The notes: generated from the sequence alone by a model not told the origin. 64,000 nucleotides of DNA from Ancylobacter dichloromethanicus (GCF_018390645.1 NZ_JAHBGC010000020.1:1-64000); one strand, 5' to 3'; numbered from the stretch's first letter, positions 8,216 through 18,488 are shown. Translations and numbers: made by a program.

Positions 8216-10288
8216 TCACCGCCCCTCGCGCGCCCAGGCGGCGGCGACGCCGGCGAGCAGGATGAGCAGGCCGGACAGGCCGGCGAACAGCGGGAACAGG
8301 CCGAGCCCGCGCACCACCGAGACGTCGCGCATGGCGAGGCCCATCCAGTCCTCGCCGGCGAAGCGCTCGCCCGAGCGCACCGCGATCACGCGCGGCACAA
8401 AGCCGGCGAGGTCGGCCATGCGCCAGACCCCGCCCCCCGTCGCCTCGACGGTCGGGCGCAGCGTTTCGGTCGTGGAGGTCACCTCGGCGAATTCGCGCGG
8501 GTTGAGCGGGCCGATATTGACCAGCGCGGTGTGGGTGCCGTCGGTGGCACGCCACAGGCCCAGCCGGTCGGCCGGGAAGGTGGCGCGGAACAGGCCCGGC
8601 GCCGCCGATTCCAGCGTCACGCTCCGGGTCACGCCGGTGGGGGTGGTGACCGTCACCGGCGGGGCGGTGTCGCCCATGGTCTGGCGCTCGACCACGATGT
8701 CGCCGCCATGGGCGACCATCTTGAGCCGTTCCTCCTCGAGGTCCGGCTCCTTCATCAGCCAATGCGAGAGCCGGCGCAGCAGGTCGATATGCGGGCCGCC
8801 GCCCTCATAGCCGCGCGCCCACAGCCAGAAATGATCGGACAGCAGCAGCGCCACGCGGCCCTCGCCGACGCGGTCGAGCAGCACCACGGGCTTGCCGTTC
8901 GGCCCGTCCATCACGCTGGTGCCGCGGGCGCCGTCGGTGTCGACCAGGCGGAAGAAGCGCGACCAGGCCGGCGGCTCGCTCTGCGAGCCCGGCAGGGCGC
9001 GGGTGACGGGGTGGCGCTGGCCGGCCTGCGTCAGGTGGGCGCGGTAGGGCGTCTCCGTCATCTGGCCGGTGGGGCCGGCCGGCAGGATGGAATCGAGCGG
9101 GGTGTAGTAGACCGAGCCGTCGGAGACGTAGTCGGTGCCAGCGGCGACCAGCAGCGCGCCGCCTTCCTCCACATAGCGCACGATATTGTCGAAATAGATC
9201 ATCGGCAGCACGCCCTGCTGGGCGTAGCGGTCGAAGATGATCAGGTCGAAATCCTTGATCTTCTGCTGGAACAGCTCGCGCGTCGGGAAGGCGATCAGCG
9301 ACAATTCGTTGATCGGGGTGCCGTCCTGCTTCTCCGGCGGGCGCAGGATGGTGAAGTGGACGAGGTCGACATTGGCGTCGGATTTCAACAGGTTGCGCCA
9401 GGTGCGCTCGCCCACATGCGGCTCGCCCGAGACCAGCAGCACGCGCAGCTTGTCGCGCACCCCGTCGATGGAGACGGCGGCGCGGTTGTTCACCGGGGTG
9501 AGTTCGCCCTCCAGCGCGGCGGCCTCGATCTCGACGATGTTGGCCCCGGCATGGGTGATCTCGACATCGACCTGCGCCGGCTGGCCGGCGGTGACGACGG
9601 GGCGCGCCACCACCTCGCCGTCGCGGCGCACGGTGACGGCGACGCGCGCCCCGGCCGGGGCGCCCTCGTCCTCGACCCGGTAGCCGATGGTCTGGTTCTG
9701 CCCGACAATGCCGAAGCGCGGGGTGGAGGTGAGCGCCACGCGGCGGTCGCGCTCGCCCTCCTTGCCGGAGATGATGGCGTGCACCGGCGCGCGGAAGCCG
9801 AGCGCGGCGATGGTGGCGGGGATGTCGTGCACCCGTCCGTCGGTGAGGAAGATGGCGCCGGCCACGCGCTCGGGCGGCACGTCGGCGAGGCCGGCGGAAA
9901 GCGCGGTGAACAGCCGGGTGCCGTCCACCTCGCCGGCGCCGCCGCCGGCGTCGATGAAGCGGATCTCGGCGCCCTGCTCCCTCAGCCGGGCGAGGCGGGT
10001 GTCGAGTTCGGCGCGCGCGGCCTGCGTCATCTGCGTGCGGTCGCCAAAATCCTGGCTGGCGCTCTGGTCGACGACGACGGCGACCACGGTGGAGAGCGGC
10101 TCGCGCTCCTCGCGGGTCAGCGAGGGGTTGGCGATGGCCAGCACGGCGAGCGCGATGGCGAGCGCGCGCAGCAGCGAGCCGCGGGTGCGCGAGACCACCA
10201 CCAGCAGCGCCACCGCGCCGGCCAGCACGGCGGCGGCGATCAGCCAGGGCAGGGGGATCAGCGGGTCGAAGGCGAGGCCGAGATTCAT
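8216..10288 (-). CDS. Membrane protein with VWA-like and class I amidotransferase-like domains
   Basis: A 690-residue protein that closes the MoxR/DUF58 operon. Two N-terminal membrane segments (PWLIAAAVLAGAVALLVVV and LLRALAIALAVLAIANP) precede a von Willebrand-type strand with a MIDAS-like VVVDQSASQ. Next comes a beta-rich region, then a domain resembling inactive class I glutamine amidotransferases (VLLVSGEPHVGERTWRNLL and DLIIFDRYAQQGVLP). A C-terminal membrane helix (LGLFPLFAGLSGLLILLAGV) is followed by a short tail. Proteins of this layout accompany MoxR ATPases in many alphaproteobacteria; their function is unresolved and probably concerns envelope assembly. It lies 178 bp after the DUF4159 gene, with a palindromic repeat in the gap. 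Confidence 0.75.
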   Translation of the reverse strand: MNLGLAFDPLIPLPWLIAAAVLAGAVALLVVVSRTRGSLLRALAIALAVLAIANPSLTREEREPLSTVVAVVVDQSASQDFGDRTQMTQAARAELDTRLARLREQGAEIRFIDAGGGAGEVDGTRLFTALSAGLADVPPERVAGAIFLTDGRVHDIPATIAALGFRAPVHAIISGKEGERDRRVALTSTPRFGIVGQNQTIGYRVEDEGAPAGARVAVTVRRDGEVVARPVVTAGQPAQVDVEITHAGANIVEIEAAALEGELTPVNNRAAVSIDGVRDKLRVLLVSGEPHVGERTWRNLLKSDANVDLVHFTILRPPEKQDGTPINELSLIAFPTRELFQQKIKDFDLIIFDRYAQQGVLPMIYFDNIVRYVEEGGALLVAAGTDYVSDGSVYYTPLDSILPAGPTGQMTETPYRAHLTQAGQRHPVTRALPGSQSEPPAWSRFFRLVDTDGARGTSVMDGPNGKPVVLLDRVGEGRVALLLSDHFWLWARGYEGGGPHIDLLRRLSHWLMKEPDLEEERLKMVAHGGDIVVERQTMGDTAPPVTVTTPTGVTRSVTLESAAPGLFRATFPADRLGLWRATDGTHTALVNIGPLNPREFAEVTSTTETLRPTVEATGGGVWRMADLAGFVPRVIAVRSGERFAGEDWMGLAMRDVSVVRGLGLFPLFAGLSGLLILLAGVAAAWAREGR

Positions 10289-10326
10289 GCGAGGTGTCCG
10301 TCGAGGTGTCCGTCGGCGCGCGCGTT

Positions 10327-10441
10327 ACCCCCTCGCCCCTCGGGGAAGAGGGGTGGGGTGAGGGGTCTACGCCAGCCGGCAGCGTCGTCGCCCCTCACCG
10401 ACCCGCTGCGCGGGCCACCTCTCCCCGACGGGGAGAGGGAG
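10327..10441. repeat. Compound palindromic repeat inside the MoxR operon
   Basis: The 178-bp gap between the DUF4159 gene and its downstream partner holds two hairpins: CCCCTCGGGGAAGAGGGG at about 10336-10353 and CTCTCCCCGACGGGGAGAGG at 10419-10438, joined by CCCCTCACC-type spacers. This matches the commonly seen alphaproteobacterial intergenic element with a CTCTCCCCG/CGGGGAGAG stem. Related hairpins lie inside uvrC. In the transcript it would form strong hairpins between two cistrons. Confidence 0.75.
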
Positions 10442-10466
10442 GTGTGATGGGCGACCCAAGCGAAAC

Positions 10467-13385
10467 TCACTGCCCCAGCCTTTCCAGCAGCGCCGGCACA
10501 TGCACCTGGTCGGCCTTGTAGTTGCCGGTGAGCACATACATCACCAGGTTGGCGCCGGCGCGGAAGGCGAGTTCGCGCTGGCGCGGGCCGCCATCGGAAA
10601 CCGGCAGCAGCGGCTGGCCGAACTCGTCGACCGCCCAGGCGCCGGCGAGGTCGTTGGAGGTGATGACCACCGGCGAGACGCCGTCGCCGGCGCGGGCCGG
10701 GCGCTCCTCGGCCGCGTCGGCCGCCGGCAGCGCCTCCACCCAGGTGGTGCCCCCGGTGAAGCGGCCGGGAAAATCGCGCAGCAGGTAGAACGCCTTGGTC
10801 AGCACATGGTCGCGCGGCACCGGCTCCAGCTCCGGAATGTCGAGGCCGGACAGGATGGCGCGCAGCGTGTCGTTGGCGGGCGAGCCGATGCCGTTCGAGC
10901 CGGGCAGGGTGGTCTCGGCGTCGCGCGTGTCGAAGACCACGGTGCCGCCCTGCTTCATGAAGGCGTCGATGCGGGCCAGCGTCTCCGGGCTCGGGGGCGC
11001 GGTGCCGGGGACGATCGGCCAGTAGAGCAGCGGGAAGAAGGAGAGTTCGTCGCGCGCGACGTCGACGCCCATCGGCTCGCCCGCCTCCAGCGCCGTGCGC
11101 TCGCCGAGAAAATCGGTCAGCCCCTTCAGCCCGGCGCGGCTCACCGCGTCGGTGTCGGCATCGCCGGTGATGACATAGGCGAGGCGGGTCGAACTTGTGG
11201 CCCGCACCGCGAAGTCGATCTCGCCCGGCGTCATCGGCTTTTCGGGCGCGGGCGTCGCCGCAACGGGAGGCGCCGGCGTGGTCGGCATCTGGGCGGTCTG
11301 CGCCTGCGCCGGCGCTCCCGGCAGGCCGGCGGCGAGGCCGAACGCCAGCAGCATCACGGCGGCCCCGCCGGCGGCGCCCTTCGCGGCGCGGCGGGCGGTG
11401 AGGCGGGAAAAGCCGCCGGCGAGCAGGAACACGATCATCGCATCGACCAGAATCAGCGCCAGCAGGGCCACGAGCAGCGGCGCGCGCAGATCGCGCGGGG
11501 TGATGTCGCGGTAGGGCTCCAGCCGGCCGAGGCCGGAGAGGTCAAGTGCCACCAGCCGGTCGCGCGGCAGCAGGGCGTTGACCGCCACCATCCCGTCCGG
11601 CGGGCCGTAGAAGCCCGGCGGATGATCGGCGCTGGCGCGGCCGCGATAGCCGACCGGGATCGCCTTGGCGGTGGGCATGCTCGGGCGGAAGGCGCCGAAG
11701 CCGTCGAGCAGCCGGGTGGGGGCGAGGGTCTCGCCATTCAGCACCGGGGCGCCGGCGGTGGCGGCAGCGGATTCCCCGGCCGCCTCGCTGGCGGCGGAGC
11801 CGCCGAGCGCCACCACGCGGCGCAGCATCTCGACGAAGGCGCCCGACAGCGGCAGGTTCGACCACGAGGTGTCGGCGGTGACGTGGAACAGCACCAGCGT
11901 GCCGGCGCCGCGCCGCTCGCCGGTGACGAGCGGGGTGCCGTCCGACAGCGTCGCCCAGGTGCGGGCGGCGAGCAGGCCGTCCGGCTCCGCCAGCACCTGG
12001 CGTTGCACGGTGATGTCGTTCGGCACCGGCACGTCGCGGAACGGGCCCTCGGCCGAGAAGCCGCCGAGCGATTGCGGCTGCTCCCAGGAGAGCGAGCCGC
12101 CGAGCACGCGCCCGCCGCGCCGCAGCGTCACCGGCACGAGGTCGTCCGAGCCATTGGCGAGGCGCGGGCCGGCGAAACGCACCAGCACGCCGCCACCCTC
12201 GACCCAGCGGGTGAGGCGGGCCTGCGTCTCCGGCTGCAGCGTGCCGACATCGGACAGGATGATGACCGGCAGCCTGGCGTCGATGAAGCGGTCCACCGCT
12301 TCGGAGGTGGAGGCGCCCTCGGCGGCGCGGATGTCGGCGAAGGGGGCGAGCGCCCGCGTCAGGTAATAGGAGGGGGCGAGCAGCGGCTGGCGCTGGTCGG
12401 CGCCGACGCCGGAGACCACGCCGACGGCGCGGCGGCGCCAGCGCTTGTCGAGCAGTTGCACCGCGCCGGCGGAAGGTTCGTCGCCAATGTCGAGCCGGGC
12501 CACCTCGTTGCGGATCTCCACCGGCAGGTCGAAGCGCGCCTCGGTCTCGGTGGCGCCGGGCTCGAAGCCGAAACGCGCCTCGCCGAGGGCGAGTCCGCGC
12601 ATGTCGAAGGCGCGCACCGTGCCCGTGCGGGGCATGGTGGCGCGGTCGGCCCGCACCACCTTCACGGTGAGCGCGTCGACCGCGTTGTCGGCGCCCGCCA
12701 GCGCCAGCGGCTCGGCCACCCCATCCGCCAGCGTGGTGAGCGGGTGCTGGCCGACGACGGCGCGCAGGTCGGCCGGGGCGGTGCCGGCGCTGTCGAGGGC
12801 GACGCCGTCGGAAAGATAGATCACGCTGGCCTGCGGGGCGGCGGCGAGCGCCCTGGCGAGGCTGGCGAGGGCCTGCGCGCGGTCCGGCACGAACGGCACC
12901 GGGCTGAGCGTGCGTAGCCGCTCGCGGGCCTCGTTCGGCGCCATCACGCGCGGCTCCAGCGGCGGCTCGCCGGTGGGAATGAGCACCACGCCGCGCCCGT
13001 CGAGGTCGGCATCGGCCACCACGCCCTCGGCGCTGGCCTGCCGGGCGGCCCAGCCGGCGGCGGCCGGCCAGCCGGAATCGATCAGCAGCACCACCGGGCC
13101 GGAAGAGGCCGGGCCGGCCACGGGCGGATTCCAGATCGGCCCGGCGGCGGCGATGATGATGAGGGCTGCGAGCAGCAGCCGCAGCACGGTGAGCCACCAC
13201 GGCGTGCGGGCCGGGGTCTCCTCCTTCGGCGGAATGTCGAGCAGCAGGCGCATCGGCGCGAAGGCGATCCGGCGCGGGCGCGGCGGCACGAGGCGCAGCA
13301 GGAACCACAGCAGCGGCAGCGCGGCGAGCGCGGTCAGCAGCAGCGGCGTGGCGAAGGCGAGGGGCAGCCCGAACAGACCGGTCAT
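10467..13385 (-). CDS. DUF4159 / BatA-like membrane protein
   Basis: A 972-residue protein. The N-terminus MTGLFGLPLAFATPLLLTAL followed by PLLWFLLRLVPPRPRRIAFA is a BatA-type (aerotolerance regulator N-terminal) membrane anchor. A second membrane segment (VLRLLLAALIIIAAAGPIW) leads into a VWA-like domain (VVLLIDSGWPA). Two further membrane segments occur near residues 800-870, and a C-terminal DUF4159 domain follows, with FAVRATSSTRLAYVI and ELSFFPLLYWPI. The start at 13385 overlaps the DUF58 stop by 4 bp, although the frame is open further upstream. The family is co-inherited with MoxR and DUF58. A chaperone- or envelope-related complex is the usual suggestion, without firm proof. Confidence 0.82.
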   Translation of the reverse strand: MTGLFGLPLAFATPLLLTALAALPLLWFLLRLVPPRPRRIAFAPMRLLLDIPPKEETPARTPWWLTVLRLLLAALIIIAAAGPIWNPPVAGPASSGPVVLLIDSGWPAAAGWAARQASAEGVVADADLDGRGVVLIPTGEPPLEPRVMAPNEARERLRTLSPVPFVPDRAQALASLARALAAAPQASVIYLSDGVALDSAGTAPADLRAVVGQHPLTTLADGVAEPLALAGADNAVDALTVKVVRADRATMPRTGTVRAFDMRGLALGEARFGFEPGATETEARFDLPVEIRNEVARLDIGDEPSAGAVQLLDKRWRRRAVGVVSGVGADQRQPLLAPSYYLTRALAPFADIRAAEGASTSEAVDRFIDARLPVIILSDVGTLQPETQARLTRWVEGGGVLVRFAGPRLANGSDDLVPVTLRRGGRVLGGSLSWEQPQSLGGFSAEGPFRDVPVPNDITVQRQVLAEPDGLLAARTWATLSDGTPLVTGERRGAGTLVLFHVTADTSWSNLPLSGAFVEMLRRVVALGGSAASEAAGESAAATAGAPVLNGETLAPTRLLDGFGAFRPSMPTAKAIPVGYRGRASADHPPGFYGPPDGMVAVNALLPRDRLVALDLSGLGRLEPYRDITPRDLRAPLLVALLALILVDAMIVFLLAGGFSRLTARRAAKGAAGGAAVMLLAFGLAAGLPGAPAQAQTAQMPTTPAPPVAATPAPEKPMTPGEIDFAVRATSSTRLAYVITGDADTDAVSRAGLKGLTDFLGERTALEAGEPMGVDVARDELSFFPLLYWPIVPGTAPPSPETLARIDAFMKQGGTVVFDTRDAETTLPGSNGIGSPANDTLRAILSGLDIPELEPVPRDHVLTKAFYLLRDFPGRFTGGTTWVEALPAADAAEERPARAGDGVSPVVITSNDLAGAWAVDEFGQPLLPVSDGGPRQRELAFRAGANLVMYVLTGNYKADQVHVPALLERLGQ

Positions 13386-14335
13386 GCGGCATGCCCCGTC
13401 GGGTCGGCGGCGAGGGCATCCGCTCCGGTGCCTTCGCGCGGCGGCACGGCGCCGTGGCCGCCGCTCATGCGGGCATGCAGCGCCAGCAGCAATTCGCTCG
13501 CCGGGCGGTCGGTGCGGTGGACCAGGAAGCTCCAGGTGCGGCGCTCGGCCTCGCGGCGGATGGCGTCGCGATGGGCGGCGACGCGGCCGACATAGTCGGC
13601 GCGCACCGTCTCGGCCCGGCCGATGGTCAGCGTGGCGCCGCTCTCCGGCTCGCGGAACTCGACCCGGCCGGAATAGGGGAAGGTCTCCTCGGCGGGATCG
13701 CAGACCTGCACCACATGGCCATGCGCGCCGGAGGCGGAAACGCCGGCGAGGCTCGCCACCACCTCCCGCGTCGGGCTCCACAGGTCGCCGAGCAGCACCA
13801 CCTCGGCCAGCGGCGAGGGGGAGAAGGGCGGCGGCAGGCTCTGCGGCAGGCTGGGGGCGTGAACCAGCGATTCCGCCATCTTCTCGACGATGCGGCGCGA
13901 GGCCGAGGGGGGCATGACGCCGGGAATGCCGACCCGCTCGCCGCCGCGCACCAGCAATTCGGCAAGGGCGAAGGCCAGAACCAAGGCGCGGTCGCGCTTG
14001 GTCTCCCACACCAAAGGCGAGGCGAACACCATGGAGGCCGAGAGGTCCGGCCAGATCCACACGGTGTGGGCGGCCTCCCATTCGCGCTCGCGCACATACA
14101 GATGGTCGTCGCGGGCGGAGCGGCGCCAGTCGACCCGGTTCGAGGGCTCGCCATCGTTGAAGCGGCGGTACTGCCAGAAATTCTCGCCGGTGCCGGCGCG
14201 GCGGCGCCCGTGCAGGCCGTGATAGACGCTGGCCGCGATGCGCCGCGCCTCCAGCACCAGCCGGGGCATCGCGGCAACGAGGCCCGCAGCGTCCTGCGCG
14301 GCGCTTCTCACGGCTGTGTCGGCGTCGAACTCCAC
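13382..14335 (-). CDS. DUF58 domain-containing protein
   Basis: A 317-residue cytoplasmic protein of the DUF58 family, the standard partner of MoxR ATPases. The family block GENFWQYRRFNDGEPSNRVD lies at about residues 47-66, followed by WRRSARDDHLYVRE, then a VWA-like region beginning WIWPDLSASM that supplies a D-x-S-x-S-like metal site. Start is GTG at 14335, ten bases after a GAGGA. It overlaps the DUF4159 start by 4 bp, so translation is coupled. The neighbouring moxR gene lies 107 bp upstream. By analogy to MoxR systems it may be remodelled by the ATPase. Target unknown. Confidence 0.88.
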   Translation of the reverse strand: MEFDADTAVRSAAQDAAGLVAAMPRLVLEARRIAASVYHGLHGRRRAGTGENFWQYRRFNDGEPSNRVDWRRSARDDHLYVREREWEAAHTVWIWPDLSASMVFASPLVWETKRDRALVLAFALAELLVRGGERVGIPGVMPPSASRRIVEKMAESLVHAPSLPQSLPPPFSPSPLAEVVLLGDLWSPTREVVASLAGVSASGAHGHVVQVCDPAEETFPYSGRVEFREPESGATLTIGRAETVRADYVGRVAAHRDAIRREAERRTWSFLVHRTDRPASELLLALHARMSGGHGAVPPREGTGADALAADPTGHAA

Positions 14336-14355
14336 CCGATCAGGTCCTCGTCACT

Positions 14356-14400
14356 CTGGTTCGCGGCTGTCGCCGTCACCTGGTTTCGCGGCTGTCGCCG
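14356..14400. repeat. Short tandem direct repeat between moxR and DUF58 gene
   Basis: Two near-identical copies, 14356-14375 and 14380-14400, share TCGCGGCTGTCGCCG with CTGGT or CTGGTT in front. They sit in the 107-bp spacer between moxR and the DUF58 gene, just upstream of the GTG start. Role unknown; it may be a simple duplication. Confidence 0.6.
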
Positions 14401-14442
14401 CGGGCAATGCAATCCGTCAGCCAGCCGGCTGAAATGAAGGCG

Positions 14443-15453
<1,011 letters not shown>

Positions 15454-15701
15454 GCCGTTCTCCTGCAATCCCAAATCCCGTCGCGGGCGCGCCCGCTGCG
15501 AGACCATCCATGCCCAGCCTTGCCGGCTATTGTGCACCGCAACACGAATATTGCAATGCACCTATGCGGCGCCGCCTCTCGCGGACCCGCCTGCCGGCAA
15601 GGGCTTTCGAAGGGTCAAGCTTACGCTATCTTGCAACCGCGTCGACTATCGGGCGGGGGATCACGACTGCGCGATTGCACTGGTGTGACAGGGATTTACC
15701 C

Positions 15702-16304
15702 ATGAACTCAGGAGCTTCCGGCCGATTTGACGAATTGGTGCGCTCGGTGGGAATCGGACAGGGGCGGGCCCTGCCGGCTGTGGAGAGCTGGAATCCGCCC
15801 GATTGTGGCGAAATCGACATCGTGATCGACCGCGAGGGCGTCTGGCATCACGAGGGCCGGCCGATCCGGCGGCCGGCGCTGGTGCGGCTGTTCGCCTCGG
15901 TGCTGAGGCGGGAGGGCGCGCGCCATGTGCTGGTGACCCCGGCGGAGAAGCTCGGCATCACGGTGGAGGACGCGCCGTTCCTCGCCGTCGAGATGGCGGT
16001 GGAACCCGGCGAGGGGGAGCCGTGCCTGGTCTTCCGCACCAATCTCGACGATCTCGTCCGCTGCGACCGCGACCATCCGCTGCGCGTCGAAACACGGGCG
16101 GATGGCGAGCCGAGACCCTATCTGTATGTTCGTCGCGGCCTGTGGGCGCGGCTGACCCGCGCCGCGTTCCTCGACCTCGCCGAGCGGGCCGAGGCGCGGG
16201 TGGTGGACGGGCGGGCGGTGTTCGGTGTCGCTTCGGGCGGGGCGTTCTTCGCCCTCGCGCCCGCCGGGACCGTGCAAGCCGTGACCGTGGAAGAGGAGAG
16301 ATGA
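15702..16304 (+). CDS. DUF1285 domain-containing protein
   Basis: A 200-residue cytoplasmic protein of the DUF1285 family. Typical features are the N-terminal PPDCGEIDIVIDREGVWHHEG, in which the Trp-His-Glu-Gly turn is conserved, then RPALVRLFASVLRREG and HVLVTPAEKLGITVEDAPF. Function is unknown. It is a regular neighbour of a NUDIX hydrolase and the CCA-adding enzyme in alphaproteobacteria. Start ATG 15702 has an AGGGA nine bases upstream. Its stop overlaps the NUDIX start by 4 bp (ATGA). It diverges from moxR across about 250 bp that should contain both promoters. Confidence 0.85.
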   Translation: MNSGASGRFDELVRSVGIGQGRALPAVESWNPPDCGEIDIVIDREGVWHHEGRPIRRPALVRLFASVLRREGARHVLVTPAEKLGITVEDAPFLAVEMAVEPGEGEPCLVFRTNLDDLVRCDRDHPLRVETRADGEPRPYLYVRRGLWARLTRAAFLDLAERAEARVVDGRAVFGVASGGAFFALAPAGTVQAVTVEEER

Positions 16305-16981
16305 ACGGAGTGTCTGTGAACGTTTCGCCCATTCCCGGCATGGAAGCCGCCGCCGGCGCGCCGCTCGATCTCGACGATTTTCTCATGAGGGCCCGCACCC
16401 GCCTGCTCGCCAGCCCGGACCTCGATGGAGACCCGGTGCGCGGCGACCACGAGCTGACGCCGGAAATCCGTGCCCTGGTCGCGGCGCTGCCGGCGCGCGG
16501 CGCGGCGGTGCTGGTGCCGATCGTCGCCCGCGCGCGGCCCACCGTGCTGCTGACGCTGCGCTCGGCGCACCTGTCCAGCCATGCGGCGCAGATCGCCTTT
16601 CCCGGCGGCAAGATCGACCCCGAGGACGACGGCCCGCTCGGCGCGGCGCTGCGCGAGGCGCAGGAAGAGGTGGGGCTGGCCCCGGCGCTGGTGGCGCCGC
16701 TGGGCTATCTCGACGCCTATCTCTCGCGCACCGGCTACCGTATCGTGCCGGTGGTCGGGCTGGTGCAGCCGGAATTCGGGCTGACGCTCAACCCGGGCGA
16801 GGTGGACGAGGCGTTCGAGGTGCCGCTCGACTTCCTGATGAGCCCGGGCAACCACCAGCGTGAAAGCCGCGAATGGCTCGGCATGATGCGCACCTTCCAC
16901 GCCATGACCTACGAGAAGCGGCGCATCTGGGGCATCACCGCCGGCATATTGCGCAGCCTCTATGAGAGGATCTACGCCTGA
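16301..16981 (+). CDS. NUDIX coenzyme A pyrophosphatase
   Basis: A 226-residue NUDIX hydrolase of the CoA pyrophosphatase (NudL/PCD1) type, which cleaves CoA or its oxidised derivatives. The CoA-specific upstream motif is VLLTLRSAHLSSHAAQIAFP. The Nudix box runs from GGKIDPEDDG through ALREAQEEVGL, supplying the metal-binding glutamates. The gene begins with ATG overlapping the DUF1285 stop and ends by sharing one base with the next ATG (TGATG). It is therefore embedded in a four-gene coupled operon with the CCA-adding enzyme. Alternative substrates cannot be excluded, but the paired motifs favour CoA. Confidence 0.88.
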   Translation: MNGVSVNVSPIPGMEAAAGAPLDLDDFLMRARTRLLASPDLDGDPVRGDHELTPEIRALVAALPARGAAVLVPIVARARPTVLLTLRSAHLSSHAAQIAFPGGKIDPEDDGPLGAALREAQEEVGLAPALVAPLGYLDAYLSRTGYRIVPVVGLVQPEFGLTLNPGEVDEAFEVPLDFLMSPGNHQRESREWLGMMRTFHAMTYEKRRIWGITAGILRSLYERIYA

Positions 16982-17241
16982 TGGCCCGCCTGCTCGCCGA
17001 GATCGCCCTGTTCCTGGTGCCGTTCGCCGCCTTCGCGGTCTATCTGCGCTATGGGCGCAAGGTGGATTCCGTGTTCGCCGGCTGGTCGCTGCGGGCGATG
17101 ATCGGCTGCTCGGTGGTCGCGGTGCTGCTGGTGGCGCTGAGCCTGTATTTCCTGGAGGCTTCCAGCCGCGGCCCGACCACCGGCCGCTATGTGCCGCCGA
17201 CCTGGGAAGACGGCGTGCTGGTGCCGGGCCATATCGAATGA
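16981..17241 (+). CDS. Small inner-membrane protein, DUF6111
   Basis: An 86-residue protein with two transmembrane helices (LLAEIALFLVPFAAFAVYL and AMIGCSVVAVLLVALSLYFL), followed by a polar tail containing GRYVPPTWEDG and ending VPGHIE. This pattern fits the small DUF6111 family found between NUDIX and CCA-adding genes in Hyphomicrobiales. The start shares one base with the NUDIX stop, and the stop overlaps the cca start by 4 bp. No function is known. Conservation of position suggests a role tied to the operon or only translational coupling. Confidence 0.75.
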   Translation: MARLLAEIALFLVPFAAFAVYLRYGRKVDSVFAGWSLRAMIGCSVVAVLLVALSLYFLEASSRGPTTGRYVPPTWEDGVLVPGHIE

Positions 17242-18449
17242 ACCCGCTGGTGGAAGGGCGCCCAAGCCTCGCCCGCGTGCTCGCCGCGCTCGACGGCGAG
17301 GGCGAGGAAGCGCGCATCGTCGGCGGGGCGGTGCGCGACTGGCTGATCGGGCGCGGCCTGCGCTCGGACATCGACATCGCCACCACCGCCCGGCCCGACG
17401 AGGTGACGCGCCGGGCCAGGGCGGCGGGGCTGAAGCCGGTGCCGACCGGCATCGAGCACGGCACGGTGACGGTGATCGCCGAGGGCGAGCCCTATGAGGT
17501 GACGACGCTGCGCGAGGATGTGGAGACCGACGGGCGCCGCGCCCGCGTCGTGTTCGGCCGCGACTGGGCCCATGATGCCGGGCGGCGCGACTTCACCATG
17601 AACGCGCTCTACCTCACCCGATCAGGCGAACTGGTCGACCTCGTCGGCGGCGCGGCGGACGCCCGGGCGGGCCGGGTCCGCTTCATCGGCGATCCCGATA
17701 CCCGCATCCGCGAGGATTACCTGCGCATATTGCGGCTGTTCCGCTTCCATGCCGCCTTCGGCCGGGGACCGCTCGACCTGCCCGCGCTGGAAGCGGCGAT
17801 CCGCAACCGCGAGGGTCTGGCGCGGCTCTCGCGCGAGCGGGTGCGGGCGGAGCTGATGAAGCTCATCGTCGCCCCGCGCGCCGCCGGGACGCTGGCGCAG
17901 ATGCAGGCGGCCGGCCTGCTGGCGCCGGTGCTCGGGCGGGAGGGGGCGGTCACCGTCCTGGCGCGCCTCGCCGAGGTGGAGGCCGTGCTGGGGCTGGCGC
18001 CCGACGCGGTGCGCCGGCTCGGCGCGCTCGCGGTGCGGGACGAGGCGGATGCGCGGGCGCTGCGCGAAGACCTGCGGCTGTCAAATGCCGAAGCGGCGCG
18101 GCTGGAGGCGCTCGCCGGCCCGGCGCCGACGCCGGGCATGTGCGAGAAGGGGCAGAAGGCGTTCCTCTACCGCATGGGCCGCGAAGCGTTCCAGGACCGC
18201 GCGCTGATCGCCTTCGCCCGTGCCGGCGCGCCGCTGGAGGATGAAGGCTGGCGCGCGCTGGCGGCGCTGGCGGCCGACTGGCCGATCCCGACCTTTCCGC
18301 TCAAGGCCGGGGATTTCCTCGCCCGCGGCATGGCGCCCGGGCCCGCGCTGGGCGCCGCGCTCACGCGCGCCGAGGAAGCGTGGATCGAGGCCGGCTTCCC
18401 GATGGGGGAGGCGGCGCTGGAGGGGATCGTCGAGGGGGCGGTGGGCTGA
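17238..18449 (+). CDS. cca: CCA-adding tRNA nucleotidyltransferase
   Basis: Class II tRNA nucleotidyltransferase of 403 residues that adds or repairs the 3' CCA of tRNAs. The catalytic head shows IVGGAVRDWLIG at residues 27-38 and the DIDIATTA metal-binding acidic pair at 44-51. Nucleotide-recognition residues follow in GRDWAHDAGRRDFTMNAL, then RIREDYLRILRLFRFHA, and a helical body and tail. The start ATG 17238 overlaps the DUF6111 stop. It is the last gene of the DUF1285-NUDIX-DUF6111-cca run and is followed by a palindromic repeat. No internal CCA-less tRNA gene was noted nearby. Confidence 0.92.
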   Translation: MNPLVEGRPSLARVLAALDGEGEEARIVGGAVRDWLIGRGLRSDIDIATTARPDEVTRRARAAGLKPVPTGIEHGTVTVIAEGEPYEVTTLREDVETDGRRARVVFGRDWAHDAGRRDFTMNALYLTRSGELVDLVGGAADARAGRVRFIGDPDTRIREDYLRILRLFRFHAAFGRGPLDLPALEAAIRNREGLARLSRERVRAELMKLIVAPRAAGTLAQMQAAGLLAPVLGREGAVTVLARLAEVEAVLGLAPDAVRRLGALAVRDEADARALREDLRLSNAEAARLEALAGPAPTPGMCEKGQKAFLYRMGREAFQDRALIAFARAGAPLEDEGWRALAALAADWPIPTFPLKAGDFLARGMAPGPALGAALTRAEEAWIEAGFPMGEAALEGIVEGAVG

Positions 18450-18457
18450 ACGCCCTC

Positions 18458-18488
18458 CCTCATGCCCGGGCTCGACCCGGGCCTCCAC
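18458..18488. repeat. REP-like palindrome (GCCCGGG stem variant)
   Basis: Stem GCCCGGG, loop CTCGA, stem CCCGGGC at about 18464-18482, bounded by CCTCAT and CTCCAC. It lies just past the cca stop and may serve as transcript end or processing hairpin. It is the same family as the elements at 8120 and 37439, in the opposite orientation to the 8120 copy. Confidence 0.8.
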
